Notes under the pieces: model-generated
What the model was told of the DNA's origin: nothing
Databases searched by the model: none
The model's input: only the letters and a program-made list of their open reading frames with translations
NCBI GenBank assembly: GCA_900769325.1
Contig: CAAGGF010000037.1
Location: forward strand, 1-36,139
Direction: 5' to 3'
Origin: Spirochaetia bacterium
GTDB taxonomy: Bacteria > Spirochaetota > Spirochaetia > Treponematales > Treponemataceae
DNA length: 36,139 nucleotides
Program-made: the position numbers and the translations under genes
Shown: piece by piece, positions 8,437 through 16,770 of the stretch
How the letters are laid out: the number at the start of each line of letters is the position of its first letter
How positions within the stretch are numbered: position 1 is the first letter of the stretch

Positions 8437-9375
8437 ATGCCTATGGAACTTCAAACTAAAGAAGGATTAAAACGAGCACTTAAACATCTCGAAAATGCAG
8501 ATCCTTACAAAGCCCATGACGAACTTCTTGCATTGTTTTACTCAGACATAAACAACATGGAGCTTGTTTTTACAGGAAACTACTGTAATCTTTGGTGCGA
8601 ATATCTAAAGACAACGCTAAAAATAGAAGATCCGTTCATAAAAGGTGAACAGCTTTTAATTGACTGGAAGAATTTCATTTCCTACATCAGAAGACAAAGC
8701 GACATTTTTGAACCTGCACTCTTTGCACTTCAAAAAGGGATTTTTTCCCTCGCATTAAACAGTTTTCTGTCAGTCAAAGAAGAAAAAGATTCTATTCATA
8801 AAGCGGCAGTTTTCAGAAAAATCGGTGTCTGCTACAAACAGCTTGGAGAATATCCGAATGCCTTCAAGAACCTGTCAGATGCAAATGAGCTTCATCCGTT
8901 TCAGGCAGACATTCTTGCAGATTTAGCAGATTGTTATGCACTTACAGGCGATGACAGAAGTGCAAAAGTTCTCTTTAGAGAAGCATTTTTTATCGAACCG
9001 TCAAAAATTGAACTGGATTTTCTAAATTCTAGTCTGATTCGTGATATAATCGACGAACTTTCAGAAAAAAATTATCCTGATTCAGTTTTATGCTGCTGGA
9101 TTCCCGTATACGCAGTTCTATGGGGAATTTTCAATGTTACGCGAACGCTCGGCTCCAAAGACATTGCCGGAATACAAAAAGAGATTTTTGCACTCGAAAA
9201 CGAAAACAAAAATCCTTCCAGCAATTCAGAAGTGATAGTTCCGCGTCTAATAAATTTATATTTTTGGCTGATAGATTTTTACCTGAAAAAAAACGAAAAT
9301 ACAAATCAGGTAGACAAACTGCTTCTAAAAATAAAAATTCTTGATTCGTCTATATACGAACAATATGTAAAATAG
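8437..9375 (+). CDS. TPR protein upstream of greA
   Basis: 312 residues, no signal peptide, so cytoplasmic. TPR-like helices are visible around residues 120-190, such as AAVFRKIGVCYKQLGEYPNA and ADILADLADCYALTGDDRSA. The rest is helical with no recognised catalytic motif. There is no ribosome site; the ATG at 8437 stands 8 nt after a TATAAT box, and a second ATG lies two codons later. It ends 35 nt before greA and is probably co-transcribed with it. The GreA extension is also helical-repeat-like, so the two products might interact; this is inference only. Confidence 0.8.
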   Translation: MPMELQTKEGLKRALKHLENADPYKAHDELLALFYSDINNMELVFTGNYCNLWCEYLKTTLKIEDPFIKGEQLLIDWKNFISYIRRQSDIFEPALFALQKGIFSLALNSFLSVKEEKDSIHKAAVFRKIGVCYKQLGEYPNAFKNLSDANELHPFQADILADLADCYALTGDDRSAKVLFREAFFIEPSKIELDFLNSSLIRDIIDELSEKNYPDSVLCCWIPVYAVLWGIFNVTRTLGSKDIAGIQKEIFALENENKNPSSNSEVIVPRLINLYFWLIDFYLKKNENTNQVDKLLLKIKILDSSIYEQYVK

Positions 9376-9410
9376 TCACCACAAAGCACAAATACAAACA
9401 GGAGTTTTTT

Positions 9411-12110
9411 ATGTCAGAAGAACTTATCAATTCCGTTCAGGCAATGCTGAAGGAAGAAACTTGGACAAGAGCGACAATTTCCAATTACACAATCAACAAC
9501 ATCAAAGAGCTTGCAAATTTACTGGAAAAAGCAAAAAGCGAAGCATGTACAAAAGAAATCAACGAAATCTGTACAGAACATCTGTCTCACACAAAAGACA
9601 GCATCATCGCCCTTTATCTTTCGGGAATGATTTCAATCGAACAGAAAACTCTTGATAATTCAAATTTAATCACGCTCGTAGACATTTTCGAAAAAAATCA
9701 CAAAGAGCCTGTCGTTGAATATTTGTGTCAGAGCATTCTCGAAGATGATTCAGACAACAAATTTGCACTCAGAACGCTCGCACACCTTTATCAGAGCGAA
9801 AACAAACCTGAAGTCTGGGATTTATACGAAAAACTCGTAAAAATCGACTACTCAGAAGCTGAAATCTGCAAAATTCTCGCCGAACACTACGAACTGGAAT
9901 CAGATTCCAAAAAAGCAGTTGAATATTACAAAAAAGCAATCCTGCGCTATGTAAATGCAAAAAATATGACTGCAATAAAAGAATTATGGACAAAACTCAT
10001 CTCTATAATTCCGCTTGAAATCGACTTCTTCGAACTTGTAAAACGAAAAATCGCAAAAACAATCGGCGATGACAAGACACTGACTTTAATCCAGGAACTT
10101 TACAACTGGTACAAAGACAACCAAAAATGGGAAACTGCAATTGCCCTCATAAAAGAAATCCTTGCTCTCGACAGTCAGGACAACTGGGCAAGAAAAGAAA
10201 TCGTAGAATGTTACCGCGAATACTACAAAAACCACTCAAATCTCGACGAATACATCCGTGCCTCAAACCTCACTCAAAGCTACCGAGATATTTTCCAGGC
10301 AATCAACGACTTTGAAAAACACATTTCATTCGATGTAAAACATTTTGTATTCCACAGAAACTGGGGTGTCGGAAAAATCACAAAAGTTCAGAACAACGAG
10401 CTTACAATCAACTTCGGTAAAAAAGTTGGAATCCACACGATGACTTTAAAAATGGCCGTTTCTGCCCTTACACCGCTTTCAAAAGACCACATCTGGGTTT
10501 TAAAAGCAACAAACAGCCGCGAAGATTTAAACAAACGCGTAAAAAACGATAAAGTCGAAACATTAAAAATCATCATCAAGAGCTTCGACAACAACTGTGA
10601 CTTCAAAAAAATCAAGGCAGAATTAGTTCCTTCAATTTTAACCCAAGGCGAATGGACATCATGGAATGCCGCTGCTAAAAAAGAACTCGACACAAATCCG
10701 ATTTTCGGCGTAAACCCGAACGACATTACAATGTACACTGTACGCGAAAACAAAATTACGCCGGAAGAAAAACTTTCAAACGAATTTAAAGCACAAAAAC
10801 AATTCTTCGAAAGAATCTGCATCCTCATGAAATTCATCGAAAATGAAGAAACAGACAAATCAAGCGATCTTTTTGCAGAAATGTACAGTTATTTTACCGC
10901 ATACCTCAAAAACATCACAAAAGTCAGCGAAGAAGTACTTGCCTCTTACCTTATAGTTCAAAAACTTTCATCGTTCGACAAAATATTTGCATTCCCAGTA
11001 AAATACACATTCAGCGATATCTTCAGCAAAATCGAAAATCCGCGCGAAATGTACGAACTTCTTAAAGACAAAAAGAACACGACTTTGCGCGAAGATTTCC
11101 TCAATGCAATCAAGATGCTTCCTGACTGGGACGACATTTACATCAATATGTTCCCTACAGTTCTCAAAGAAAAGCTAATCGACGACTTAATCGAAGACGG
11201 AAAAGCAGAAAAAGTCAAGAAAATGGTCATCAAATGCTTCGAAAATTACCGCGATTACAGAAATGCAGTATTATTCCTCTTTGAAAAATGCAGAACAAAA
11301 GACTGGTTTGTAAATTCAGGCATTTCTTACGAAAAACAGCTCATTACGCTCATAAACATAATCGAGCTCACATTCTTTGAAATCACGAACCATACAAACA
11401 CAACAGAAAACAAAAAAATCAATAAAAACGCAACAAAACTTCTCTTTGAAGACGGACACCTTGTAAATTACATGTTCAAGGACGACAACATCGAAACTGT
11501 AACACGAATGTACACGCTCATCGACGATATTCAGGATCTTGAACCTGACTACAAATTCAACCTCAGGAACAAAATTCTTGAAAAATATCCAAGTTTCAAA
11601 TTCCACACTTCAGAAGAAAAGCCTCTTACGCCAAAAGGAATTTTTGTTACGGCAAAAAAACTCAAAGAAAAACAGCAGACTGCATTCAACATTCAGAATG
11701 TGGAACTTCCTGCCACTGCAAAAGAAATCGCAGAAGCACGCGAACTGGGAGACTTAAAAGAAAACGCAGAATACAAGGCAGCAAAAGAACATCAGCACAA
11801 ACTCAATGTCGACCTTTCAAAACTCCAGGAAGAACTTGCAAAAGCAACTGTTTTCAACCCGGCTTCAGTTACTACGGCAATCGTTTCATTCGGAACAAAA
11901 GTCGTTCTTCATAATAACGACACAAACAACGATGACACATTTACAATTCTCGGACCGTGGGAATCTGACCCTGACAACGGAATTCTTTCATACATGTCGC
12001 CGCTTGGAAACGCAATCTTGAACTTAAAACAAGGCGAATCAAAAGAATTCTACATCAACGGAAACAAAAAGAATTACACAGTAGTTTCAATCACCGCCGC
12101 AGAATTCTAA
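9411..12110 (+). CDS. greA: Giant GreA: transcript-cleavage factor fused to a large N-terminal region
   Basis: 899 residues against about 158 for ordinary GreA. The last 160 residues are a complete GreA: the coiled-coil part contains LPATAKEIAEARELGDLKEN then AEYKAAKEH, with the acidic tip region that reaches into the RNA polymerase secondary channel, followed by the FKBP-like C-terminal domain (VSFGTKVVLHNND, ILGPWESDPDNGILSYMSPLG). The N-terminal 300 residues are helical and TPR-like. Residues 311-355 look like an SH3/CarD-type fold (HFVFHRNWGVGKITKV). The rest is helical and unassigned. Large GreA fusions are known in spirochaetes and chlamydiae. The site AGGAG lies 7 nt before the ATG. 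Anti-backtracking and cleavage activity follows from the family; the extension's role is unknown. Confidence 0.92.
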   Translation: MSEELINSVQAMLKEETWTRATISNYTINNIKELANLLEKAKSEACTKEINEICTEHLSHTKDSIIALYLSGMISIEQKTLDNSNLITLVDIFEKNHKEPVVEYLCQSILEDDSDNKFALRTLAHLYQSENKPEVWDLYEKLVKIDYSEAEICKILAEHYELESDSKKAVEYYKKAILRYVNAKNMTAIKELWTKLISIIPLEIDFFELVKRKIAKTIGDDKTLTLIQELYNWYKDNQKWETAIALIKEILALDSQDNWARKEIVECYREYYKNHSNLDEYIRASNLTQSYRDIFQAINDFEKHISFDVKHFVFHRNWGVGKITKVQNNELTINFGKKVGIHTMTLKMAVSALTPLSKDHIWVLKATNSREDLNKRVKNDKVETLKIIIKSFDNNCDFKKIKAELVPSILTQGEWTSWNAAAKKELDTNPIFGVNPNDITMYTVRENKITPEEKLSNEFKAQKQFFERICILMKFIENEETDKSSDLFAEMYSYFTAYLKNITKVSEEVLASYLIVQKLSSFDKIFAFPVKYTFSDIFSKIENPREMYELLKDKKNTTLREDFLNAIKMLPDWDDIYINMFPTVLKEKLIDDLIEDGKAEKVKKMVIKCFENYRDYRNAVLFLFEKCRTKDWFVNSGISYEKQLITLINIIELTFFEITNHTNTTENKKINKNATKLLFEDGHLVNYMFKDDNIETVTRMYTLIDDIQDLEPDYKFNLRNKILEKYPSFKFHTSEEKPLTPKGIFVTAKKLKEKQQTAFNIQNVELPATAKEIAEARELGDLKENAEYKAAKEHQHKLNVDLSKLQEELAKATVFNPASVTTAIVSFGTKVVLHNNDTNNDDTFTILGPWESDPDNGILSYMSPLGNAILNLKQGESKEFYINGNKKNYTVVSITAAEF

Positions 12111-12124
12111 TCCTAAAAAAAATT

Positions 12125-12227
12125 CTCGCCGTACTTTTTAAAAAACTCGGCGAGTTTTTCCCAAATTCTCGCCGAGTTTTTCCAGAATTCTCGGCGAGAA
12201 TTTTTTAAAACACGCCGAGTTTTTTTC
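12125..12227 (+). terminator. Array of alternating CTCGGCGAG/CTCGCCGAG hairpins after greA
   Basis: Five 9-mers at 12125, 12146, 12168, 12190 and 12211 alternate between CTCGCCGAG-type and CTCGGCGAG-type with 21-22 bp steps. Each neighbouring pair can form a 7-9 bp GC stem, and several stems are followed by T runs. The last pair (12190-12196 with 12213-12219) precedes TTTTTTT and is a standard intrinsic terminator for greA. The pairs are mutually exclusive. Confidence 0.75.
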
Positions 12228-12261
12228 ATAAAACAGCGTATTTTTTTTGATTTTTTTTTCC

Positions 12262-12289
12262 TTGATTTTTCAAAATTTACCATTATATT
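12262..12289 (+). promoter_or_regulatory. Promoter of the MBL hydrolase gene
   Basis: TTGATT (12262-12267), 16-nt spacer, TATATT (12284-12289), 7 nt to the ATG. No ribosome site is present, consistent with a leaderless mRNA. Confidence 0.55.
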
Positions 12290-12296
12290 TAAAAAT

Positions 12297-13208
12297 ATGG
12301 AAAAAATTGCAGAGAACATTTACATAATTCCAGGACCTACAAATGTCGGTGTCATAACGGATTTTCAAAATCAGATTTATTTAATAGATTCGGGAACATC
12401 AAACGGAGATGCAGAACGCATAAAAGAAGAACTCGATAAAACTTTCAGCAATTACACTTTAAAGGCAATCATCAACACGCACTCGCACGCAGACCACGCA
12501 GGCGGAAACGCATTCTTCAAAGAAAAAACCGGTTGCAAAATCTTCATTCAAAAAAAAGAAAAACCGCTCCTCGAAAACTCATCTCTTCATCCGTTTTTAA
12601 TCTGGGGTGCAAATCCACTTCCAGAACTCTGCACAGACTATTTAAAAATCACAGAATGTGAAGCAACTGACATCATTTCAGAAAAATCAGTAATTTCACT
12701 TGAAAACGGTACGCACATAAACTTTATAGAACTTCCAGGGCATTATTTTGAAATGTTTGCCGTGCTCGTAACTTCAAAAAACGGCAAAAAAGTTTTCTTT
12801 CTTGGAGACGGACTTCTAGGCTATAAAACCATAAACCGCTACTGGATTTCTTTTTTAATCGACTACAAAAAACTTTTAGCATCATTTGAAAAAATAAACC
12901 AGATAAAGGCAGACTTATACATTCCATCCCACGGCGAAATCACTTCTTCAATCGCAGAAACTGTCGAAATGAACCAGATTGCAATTCTTTCAACGGAAAG
13001 CTGCATTCTAAAAGAATTAAAAAAATCGCCGCTTTCAACAGAAAACCTTGTAAAAAAAGTCTGCGAAAAAAATGCCATAAATTTAAAACTTATGCAGTAT
13101 GCACTAATCACTTCTACAATAAAGTCGTATCTTACAGTCATGTACAACGAACAAAAAATCGGCTTTACTATAGAAGACAATGTTTTATTATGGCACTCAA
13201 ACTCTTAA
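12297..13208 (+). CDS. MBL-fold metallo-hydrolase
   Basis: 303 residues. The metal-binding motif is HSHADH (residues 62-67), preceded by YLIDSGTSNG. Further ligands are suggested by ELPGHYFEM, VFFLGDGLLG and PSHGE. The last 80 residues resemble a small helical or winged-helix domain, as in LACTB2/RNase-type MBL proteins, so a nuclease or thioesterase role is possible, but the substrate cannot be told. No signal peptide, so cytoplasmic. The ATG at 12297 has no ribosome site and follows a -10 box by 7 nt. It converges with deoC, sharing stop-codon bases. Confidence 0.85.
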   Translation: MEKIAENIYIIPGPTNVGVITDFQNQIYLIDSGTSNGDAERIKEELDKTFSNYTLKAIINTHSHADHAGGNAFFKEKTGCKIFIQKKEKPLLENSSLHPFLIWGANPLPELCTDYLKITECEATDIISEKSVISLENGTHINFIELPGHYFEMFAVLVTSKNGKKVFFLGDGLLGYKTINRYWISFLIDYKKLLASFEKINQIKADLYIPSHGEITSSIAETVEMNQIAILSTESCILKELKKSPLSTENLVKKVCEKNAINLKLMQYALITSTIKSYLTVMYNEQKIGFTIEDNVLLWHSNS

Positions 13209-13912
13209 AGGCTTTGAACAATAGAAACGCCGCTTGAAGTTCCGATTCTTGTAGCACCGGCTTCCACCATCTGAACCAAACTGTTGTACGACCTGATTCC
13301 GCCCGATGCTTTTACTCCGATTTTTTCACCGACGGTTTTACGCATTAACTGAACATGGTGAACAGACGCACCGTTTGGAAGAAGCTGTCCTTCTGAAGAT
13401 TTAGGAGAAGCAAAACCGGTTGAAGTCTTTACAAAATCTGCTCCGCCTGAAACTGAGGCCTTGCAACATTCAATAATCTGCAAATCAGAAAGAAAACAAG
13501 TTTCAAGGATTACTTTAAGAATTATTTTTTTTGAAACTTCGCTTTCAAGAATTTTTAACGAATCTTTTACGGCTTTTACTTCGTTTAAAATGAAATCAAA
13601 ATCGTTTTCTACGGCTTTTCCGACATTTATAACCATATCAATTTCATCGGCTCCGTCTTTTACGGCGTTTTGTGCTTCAAAAATTTTTACGGGCGTTGTA
13701 TTTGCTCCAAGCGGAAAACCGATTACCGTGCAGACTTTTACAGGAGAATCTTTTAACCTCTCTGAACAGAATTTTACATAAAACGGATTTACGCACACCG
13801 AAGCAAATGAAAAACACTGTGCTTCCGTGCAAAGTTTTATAATTTCTTTTTGTGTAGCCTGAGGGGCTAGAAGCGTATGGTCAATTAATTTTGCAATATC
13901 TTTTCCTGTCAT
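13205..13912 (-). CDS. deoC: Deoxyribose-phosphate aldolase
   Basis: Cleaves 2-deoxyribose-5-phosphate to acetaldehyde and glyceraldehyde-3-phosphate in deoxynucleoside breakdown. 235 residues, class I aldolase. Motifs are IDHTLLAPQAT at the start, VCTVIGFPLGA, DEIDMVINVGKA, and FVKTSTGF with the Schiff-base lysine, then VKASGGIRSY. The stop overlaps that of the convergent MBL gene (13205-13208). The ATG lies 6 nt after a TATAAT, without a ribosome site. No other nucleoside-catabolism gene is adjacent. Confidence 0.96.
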   Translation of the reverse strand: MTGKDIAKLIDHTLLAPQATQKEIIKLCTEAQCFSFASVCVNPFYVKFCSERLKDSPVKVCTVIGFPLGANTTPVKIFEAQNAVKDGADEIDMVINVGKAVENDFDFILNEVKAVKDSLKILESEVSKKIILKVILETCFLSDLQIIECCKASVSGGADFVKTSTGFASPKSSEGQLLPNGASVHHVQLMRKTVGEKIGVKASGGIRSYNSLVQMVEAGATRIGTSSGVSIVQSL

Positions 13913-13918
13913 ATTTTC

Positions 13919-13946
13919 ATTATACAGATTTTTTTTTATATTGCAA
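13919..13946 (-). promoter_or_regulatory. deoC promoter, start codon 6 nt downstream
   Basis: Minus strand: TTGCAA (13946-13941), 16-nt spacer, TATAAT (13924-13919), 6 nt, ATG. Predicts a leaderless deoC mRNA. Confidence 0.65.
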
Positions 13947-14014
13947 ACTGAAAAAAATTAGAGTATATTTAATAGAAATGATTTAAAGAAAATAAATATT
14001 GAAACAAAATCAAG

Positions 14015-14042
14015 TTTCACCGTTTAATTTCTTCTATATAAT
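14015..14042 (+). promoter_or_regulatory. Ferredoxin promoter
   Basis: TTTCAC (14015-14020), 16-nt spacer, perfect TATAAT (14037-14042). Start near 14049 would give a leader of about 143 nt before the ferredoxin ATG. Confidence 0.55.
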
Positions 14043-14079
14043 ACAAATCATTTTACACATTAAGGGATAAAAATTTAAA

Positions 14080-14180
14080 TCTGCGTTGCAGACTTCCCGT
14101 AGAATCTTGCGTTTTTCTGTTTATATTCTTACTTAAATAGAAAAGCGTACAAAATCCGTGTAAAAAAACATGCGGATTTT
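14080..14180 (+). promoter_or_regulatory. Structured 5' leader of the ferredoxin gene
   Basis: Three hairpins in succession: TCTGC/GCAGA (14080-14092); an 11-bp stem with two wobble pairs, 14108-14118 with 14139-14149; and AAAATCCG/CGGATTTT (14151-14158 with 14173-14180), ending 3 nt before the GGAG site. No known riboswitch class is recognised. It may be a stability or regulatory element. Confidence 0.5.
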
Positions 14181-14192
14181 ACTGGAGTTCTT

Positions 14193-14366
14193 ATGGCTTA
14201 CAAAGTAGACTCAGGAAAATGCGTAAACTGTGGTGCCTGTGAATCTGACTGTCCTGTTGGAGCAATCTCAGAATCAGGCAATGCAAGAACAATCGATGCC
14301 GACTCATGTATCAGCTGTGGTTCATGTGCAGCATCTTGCCCTTCAGAAGCAATTTCAGAAGAGTAA
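14193..14366 (+). CDS. 2[4Fe-4S] bacterial ferredoxin
   Basis: 57 residues starting MAYKVDSGKCVNCGACESDC. Two complete CxxCxxCxxxCP motifs are present: Cys10, 13, 16 and 20, and Cys39, 42, 45 and 49, each last Cys followed by Pro. This is the clostridial-type ferredoxin that carries low-potential electrons, for example from pyruvate:ferredoxin oxidoreductase or to hydrogenase; it suits an anaerobe. The GGAG site at 14184-14187 is 5 nt before the ATG. It is a monocistronic gene with its own promoter, structured leader and a terminator-like hairpin after it. The partner enzyme is not in the window. Confidence 0.96.
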   Translation: MAYKVDSGKCVNCGACESDCPVGAISESGNARTIDADSCISCGSCAASCPSEAISEE

Positions 14367-14374
14367 ACATTAAC

Positions 14375-14403
14375 GCTGCCTGATAACAAAATTGTCGGGC
14401 AGC
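14375..14403 (+). terminator. Hairpin after ferredoxin
   Basis: GCTGCCTGA (14375-14383) pairs with TCGGGCAGC (14395-14403), 9 bp with one wobble. The following TGTCTTATTTATT is only moderately T-rich, so termination may be partial and may allow read-through into the gene at 14420, which has no clear promoter. Confidence 0.6.
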
Positions 14404-14419
14404 TGTCTTATTTATTACC

Positions 14420-14809
14420 ATGAAAAAAATTTTTCTTTCACAAAACTTAATATTTTTCCTCCGCATTCTTGCTTTAATTTTAATAAGCATTCTAGCAGTT
14501 TCGGTTATTATTTTTCCTCTTTGGGCATTTGCAGAAAATTTACCAAAGCTTTATACGATTCTTTCTCTTTCACTAATTTTTTTCTGGATTATTTTTAAAA
14601 TCGTTAAAATCTGCCTTAAAACAAAACCATTAAAACTTCTTAAAATTTTCATCACAATCGCTTTTATTGCAGGCGGAATAATAGTCTTTGTTCTTGAAGT
14701 TCTAAACGAAAAAAGAATTCTTGCTTTTTTAATTCTTTTTGCTTCAATAATTCTTTCTTTTATATCTTCAACCCTTATAAACAGATTTATTCCAAAAAAT
14801 GAAAGGTAA
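14420..14809 (+). CDS. Small integral membrane protein, unknown function
   Basis: 129 residues with about four hydrophobic segments, near residues 10-35, 43-62, 76-94 and 101-120, and few charged residues. No recognised family. The ATG at 14420 lacks a ribosome site and an obvious promoter, so it may depend on read-through from the ferredoxin unit. Its 3' end overlaps the M23 peptidase gene by 11 nt, suggesting coupled translation and a shared envelope role. Confidence 0.7.
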   Translation: MKKIFLSQNLIFFLRILALILISILAVSVIIFPLWAFAENLPKLYTILSLSLIFFWIIFKIVKICLKTKPLKLLKIFITIAFIAGGIIVFVLEVLNEKRILAFLILFASIILSFISSTLINRFIPKNER

Positions 14810-15704
14810 AGCCGCTTTAATTCTGTTTTTCATACCGTTTTTCCTGAATTCGCAAGAAATAAAAAAATCTCTTCTTCCAAAAATCGAAAATCTTTCGGCA
14901 AAAGATCCTGTTTTCAGGCAGTTTTCAGAAGCAGTAAAAGAAAATGACAAAAATCTTGCCCAAAGTAAAGCACTTTACATGGAATTTTTCCGTTATTCTC
15001 CCAAAAAAAACGAATCCCTGATTCAAATCGCTTCAAGCACAAATATTCCATACGACACGATAAGCACTTTAAATGGTCTTGTAAGCAGCAAAGATTCACT
15101 TTACGGAAAAGACCTCATACTTCCCTCGTGCAAGGGAGTTTTTGTCAATAAAAATCCTGAAAACTCTGTTGAAACAATTCTTTTTGGTGAAAATCAAAAT
15201 TTACTGGAAAATTCAAAAATTGTATGTTATATTATTAACAATAAAGAATTGTATTTTCTTCCGGGAGTTAGATTCAGTCCTTCTTCACGAGCATTTTTCC
15301 TTGACGACAAAATCAGAATGCCTTTAGAAAAAATCAGAATCACATCGGGCTTCGGTTTACGACAAAATCCGTTTACCGGTGAAAATTCAATTCACAACGG
15401 CGTAGACTTTGCATGCAAGGAAGGAACACCAGTTTTTTCCTGCAAAAACGGAACCGTAGAATACATAAAATTCAACGACGAAACATTCGGCACCTACATT
15501 ATCATCAGGCACACAAACCAAATGACAAGCGTTTACGCCCATCTTTCAAAAATTTTTATAAAACAGGGAGAAAATGTTTCTTCAGGTCAAAAAATTGCAC
15601 TTTCTGGTAAAACCGGCAGAGTAACAGGTCCTCACCTTCACTTTGAAATACGCCTGGACGGAAGAGCAAGCAATCCCTTAGAAAAATTAAAGGTAAAACA
15701 GTGA
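14799..15704 (+). CDS. M23 peptidoglycan endopeptidase with LysM-like domain
   Basis: 301 residues, exported: signal peptide AALILFFIPFFLNSQ. Residues about 65-105 resemble a LysM motif (SLIQIASSTNIPYDTISTLN then LYGKDLILPS). The C-terminal 130 residues are a lysostaphin/M23 domain with HNGVD (His199, Asp203) and HLHFEI (His279, His281), the Zn ligands and catalytic His, so it should be an active DD-endopeptidase or a close relative. The LysM part would bind glycan. It overlaps the membrane protein before it and the PEGA-like gene after it (GTGA). Likely role: cutting cross-links during growth or daughter-cell separation. Confidence 0.92.
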   Translation: MKGKAALILFFIPFFLNSQEIKKSLLPKIENLSAKDPVFRQFSEAVKENDKNLAQSKALYMEFFRYSPKKNESLIQIASSTNIPYDTISTLNGLVSSKDSLYGKDLILPSCKGVFVNKNPENSVETILFGENQNLLENSKIVCYIINNKELYFLPGVRFSPSSRAFFLDDKIRMPLEKIRITSGFGLRQNPFTGENSIHNGVDFACKEGTPVFSCKNGTVEYIKFNDETFGTYIIIRHTNQMTSVYAHLSKIFIKQGENVSSGQKIALSGKTGRVTGPHLHFEIRLDGRASNPLEKLKVKQ

Positions 15705-16687
15705 ATTTTAAAAAAGTAATTTCTTTCATTCTGTTTTTTTTCTCTTTGATTCCGTTCTTTTCAGAATCTTTTCGCGTAAGAAAACTTCATCCTGTTACGC
15801 TGAACCAAAATCCAGATTTTGAAGAAACAGTCTATTCAGGAATAAACGATTCTATTGCCGTTTTACTTCCGCAAGAAAAAAAATACCTTGAAGGAATAGA
15901 ATTAAAAATTTCAGTTCCTGTAAGCGTTGCACAGTGGCGGGACTCAGTTGCATTCAGCGTTTATGACAACATTCTTCCAGAGCCGTCAGCATCACAAATC
16001 GACTATTCAGGAACAAAAATCTTTGTTTCGGCAGTTCCAACAAAACTTTCCTGGAATGTTTTAATTCCAGTTACGCAATCAAATTCAATAAAAGACGGTT
16101 CGTACAACACTCTAAAACTGAATGTAATTCCAAATTTAAAAAACAACCTGATTTTCATTCGTTTTCAGCCTGCAATGAAAGGAATTCCAGAAGAAACTTT
16201 TGATGCAGAATTTAAAATAACTGTAAAACCAATCCTCATAAACAAGGGGAATCTCTCTCTTTCAATTTCAACTTACGACAAAAAAGAAAACCTCTATTCA
16301 ATTTTCATAGACGGAATTTCTTATCCGCAGGGAACAAAAAACGCTTTTCTAGACACCGGGATGCACACTTTAAACATTCAGTCCGAATTTTACAGAAATG
16401 AAACTCGTTCAATTTACATCGAACAGGCAAAAGACACTCAAATCGAAATTAAACTCCAAAGCCTTGACCCCATGCTAAAAATTACAGCACCGGCAAACAC
16501 AAAAATTTTCATTGACGACACAAATATTGCTCATTCAGAAACAAAAGAAAATATTCCAATATCAGAAGGCGAACACAAACTGAGGTTTCAAATCGGCGAC
16601 TACGACATTTTGCGTCCGCTCACAATCGAAAAAGGAAAAACTTACAACATAAATCTCACTGTCGACTTGCAAATCACAGAAGAATAA
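15701..16687 (+). CDS. Exported protein with PEGA-like C-terminal repeats
   Basis: 328 residues. The start is GTG at 15701, overlapping the stop of the M23 gene as GTGA, with AAAGG upstream. The signal peptide is VISFILFFFSLIPFFSES. The N-terminal 170 residues are beta-rich and unrecognised. Two PEGA-like surface beta modules follow: YSIFIDGISYPQGTKNAFLD then GMHTLNIQSEFYRNETRSI, and TKIFIDDTNIAHSE then ISEGEHKLRFQIGDY. PEGA modules occur in many spirochaete surface proteins. It probably works outside the cytoplasmic membrane with the M23 enzyme; this is inference from coupling. Confidence 0.8.
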   Translation: MNFKKVISFILFFFSLIPFFSESFRVRKLHPVTLNQNPDFEETVYSGINDSIAVLLPQEKKYLEGIELKISVPVSVAQWRDSVAFSVYDNILPEPSASQIDYSGTKIFVSAVPTKLSWNVLIPVTQSNSIKDGSYNTLKLNVIPNLKNNLIFIRFQPAMKGIPEETFDAEFKITVKPILINKGNLSLSISTYDKKENLYSIFIDGISYPQGTKNAFLDTGMHTLNIQSEFYRNETRSIYIEQAKDTQIEIKLQSLDPMLKITAPANTKIFIDDTNIAHSETKENIPISEGEHKLRFQIGDYDILRPLTIEKGKTYNINLTVDLQITEE

Positions 16688-16770
16688 GTTATCTCTAAAA
16701 AAAATCAAAATTCATTAATAAAAATAAAAAAACATTAAAGATTTTCAGCATATAGGGCGATAATATAAGT

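Noticed and set aside
10388..10858. A 156-residue minus-strand ORF inside greA
   Set aside because: Shadow of the greA frame; no ribosome site or family features.
12113..12319. A 68-residue minus-strand ORF rich in Lys, Arg and Phe
   Set aside because: It is created by the hairpin array and T-rich flanks, overlaps the MBL start and promoter, and has repeat-like periodic composition without a ribosome site.
13919..14060. A gene between deoC and ferredoxin
   Set aside because: The region is AT-rich promoter sequence for both genes and has no frame above 30 codons with a start signal.
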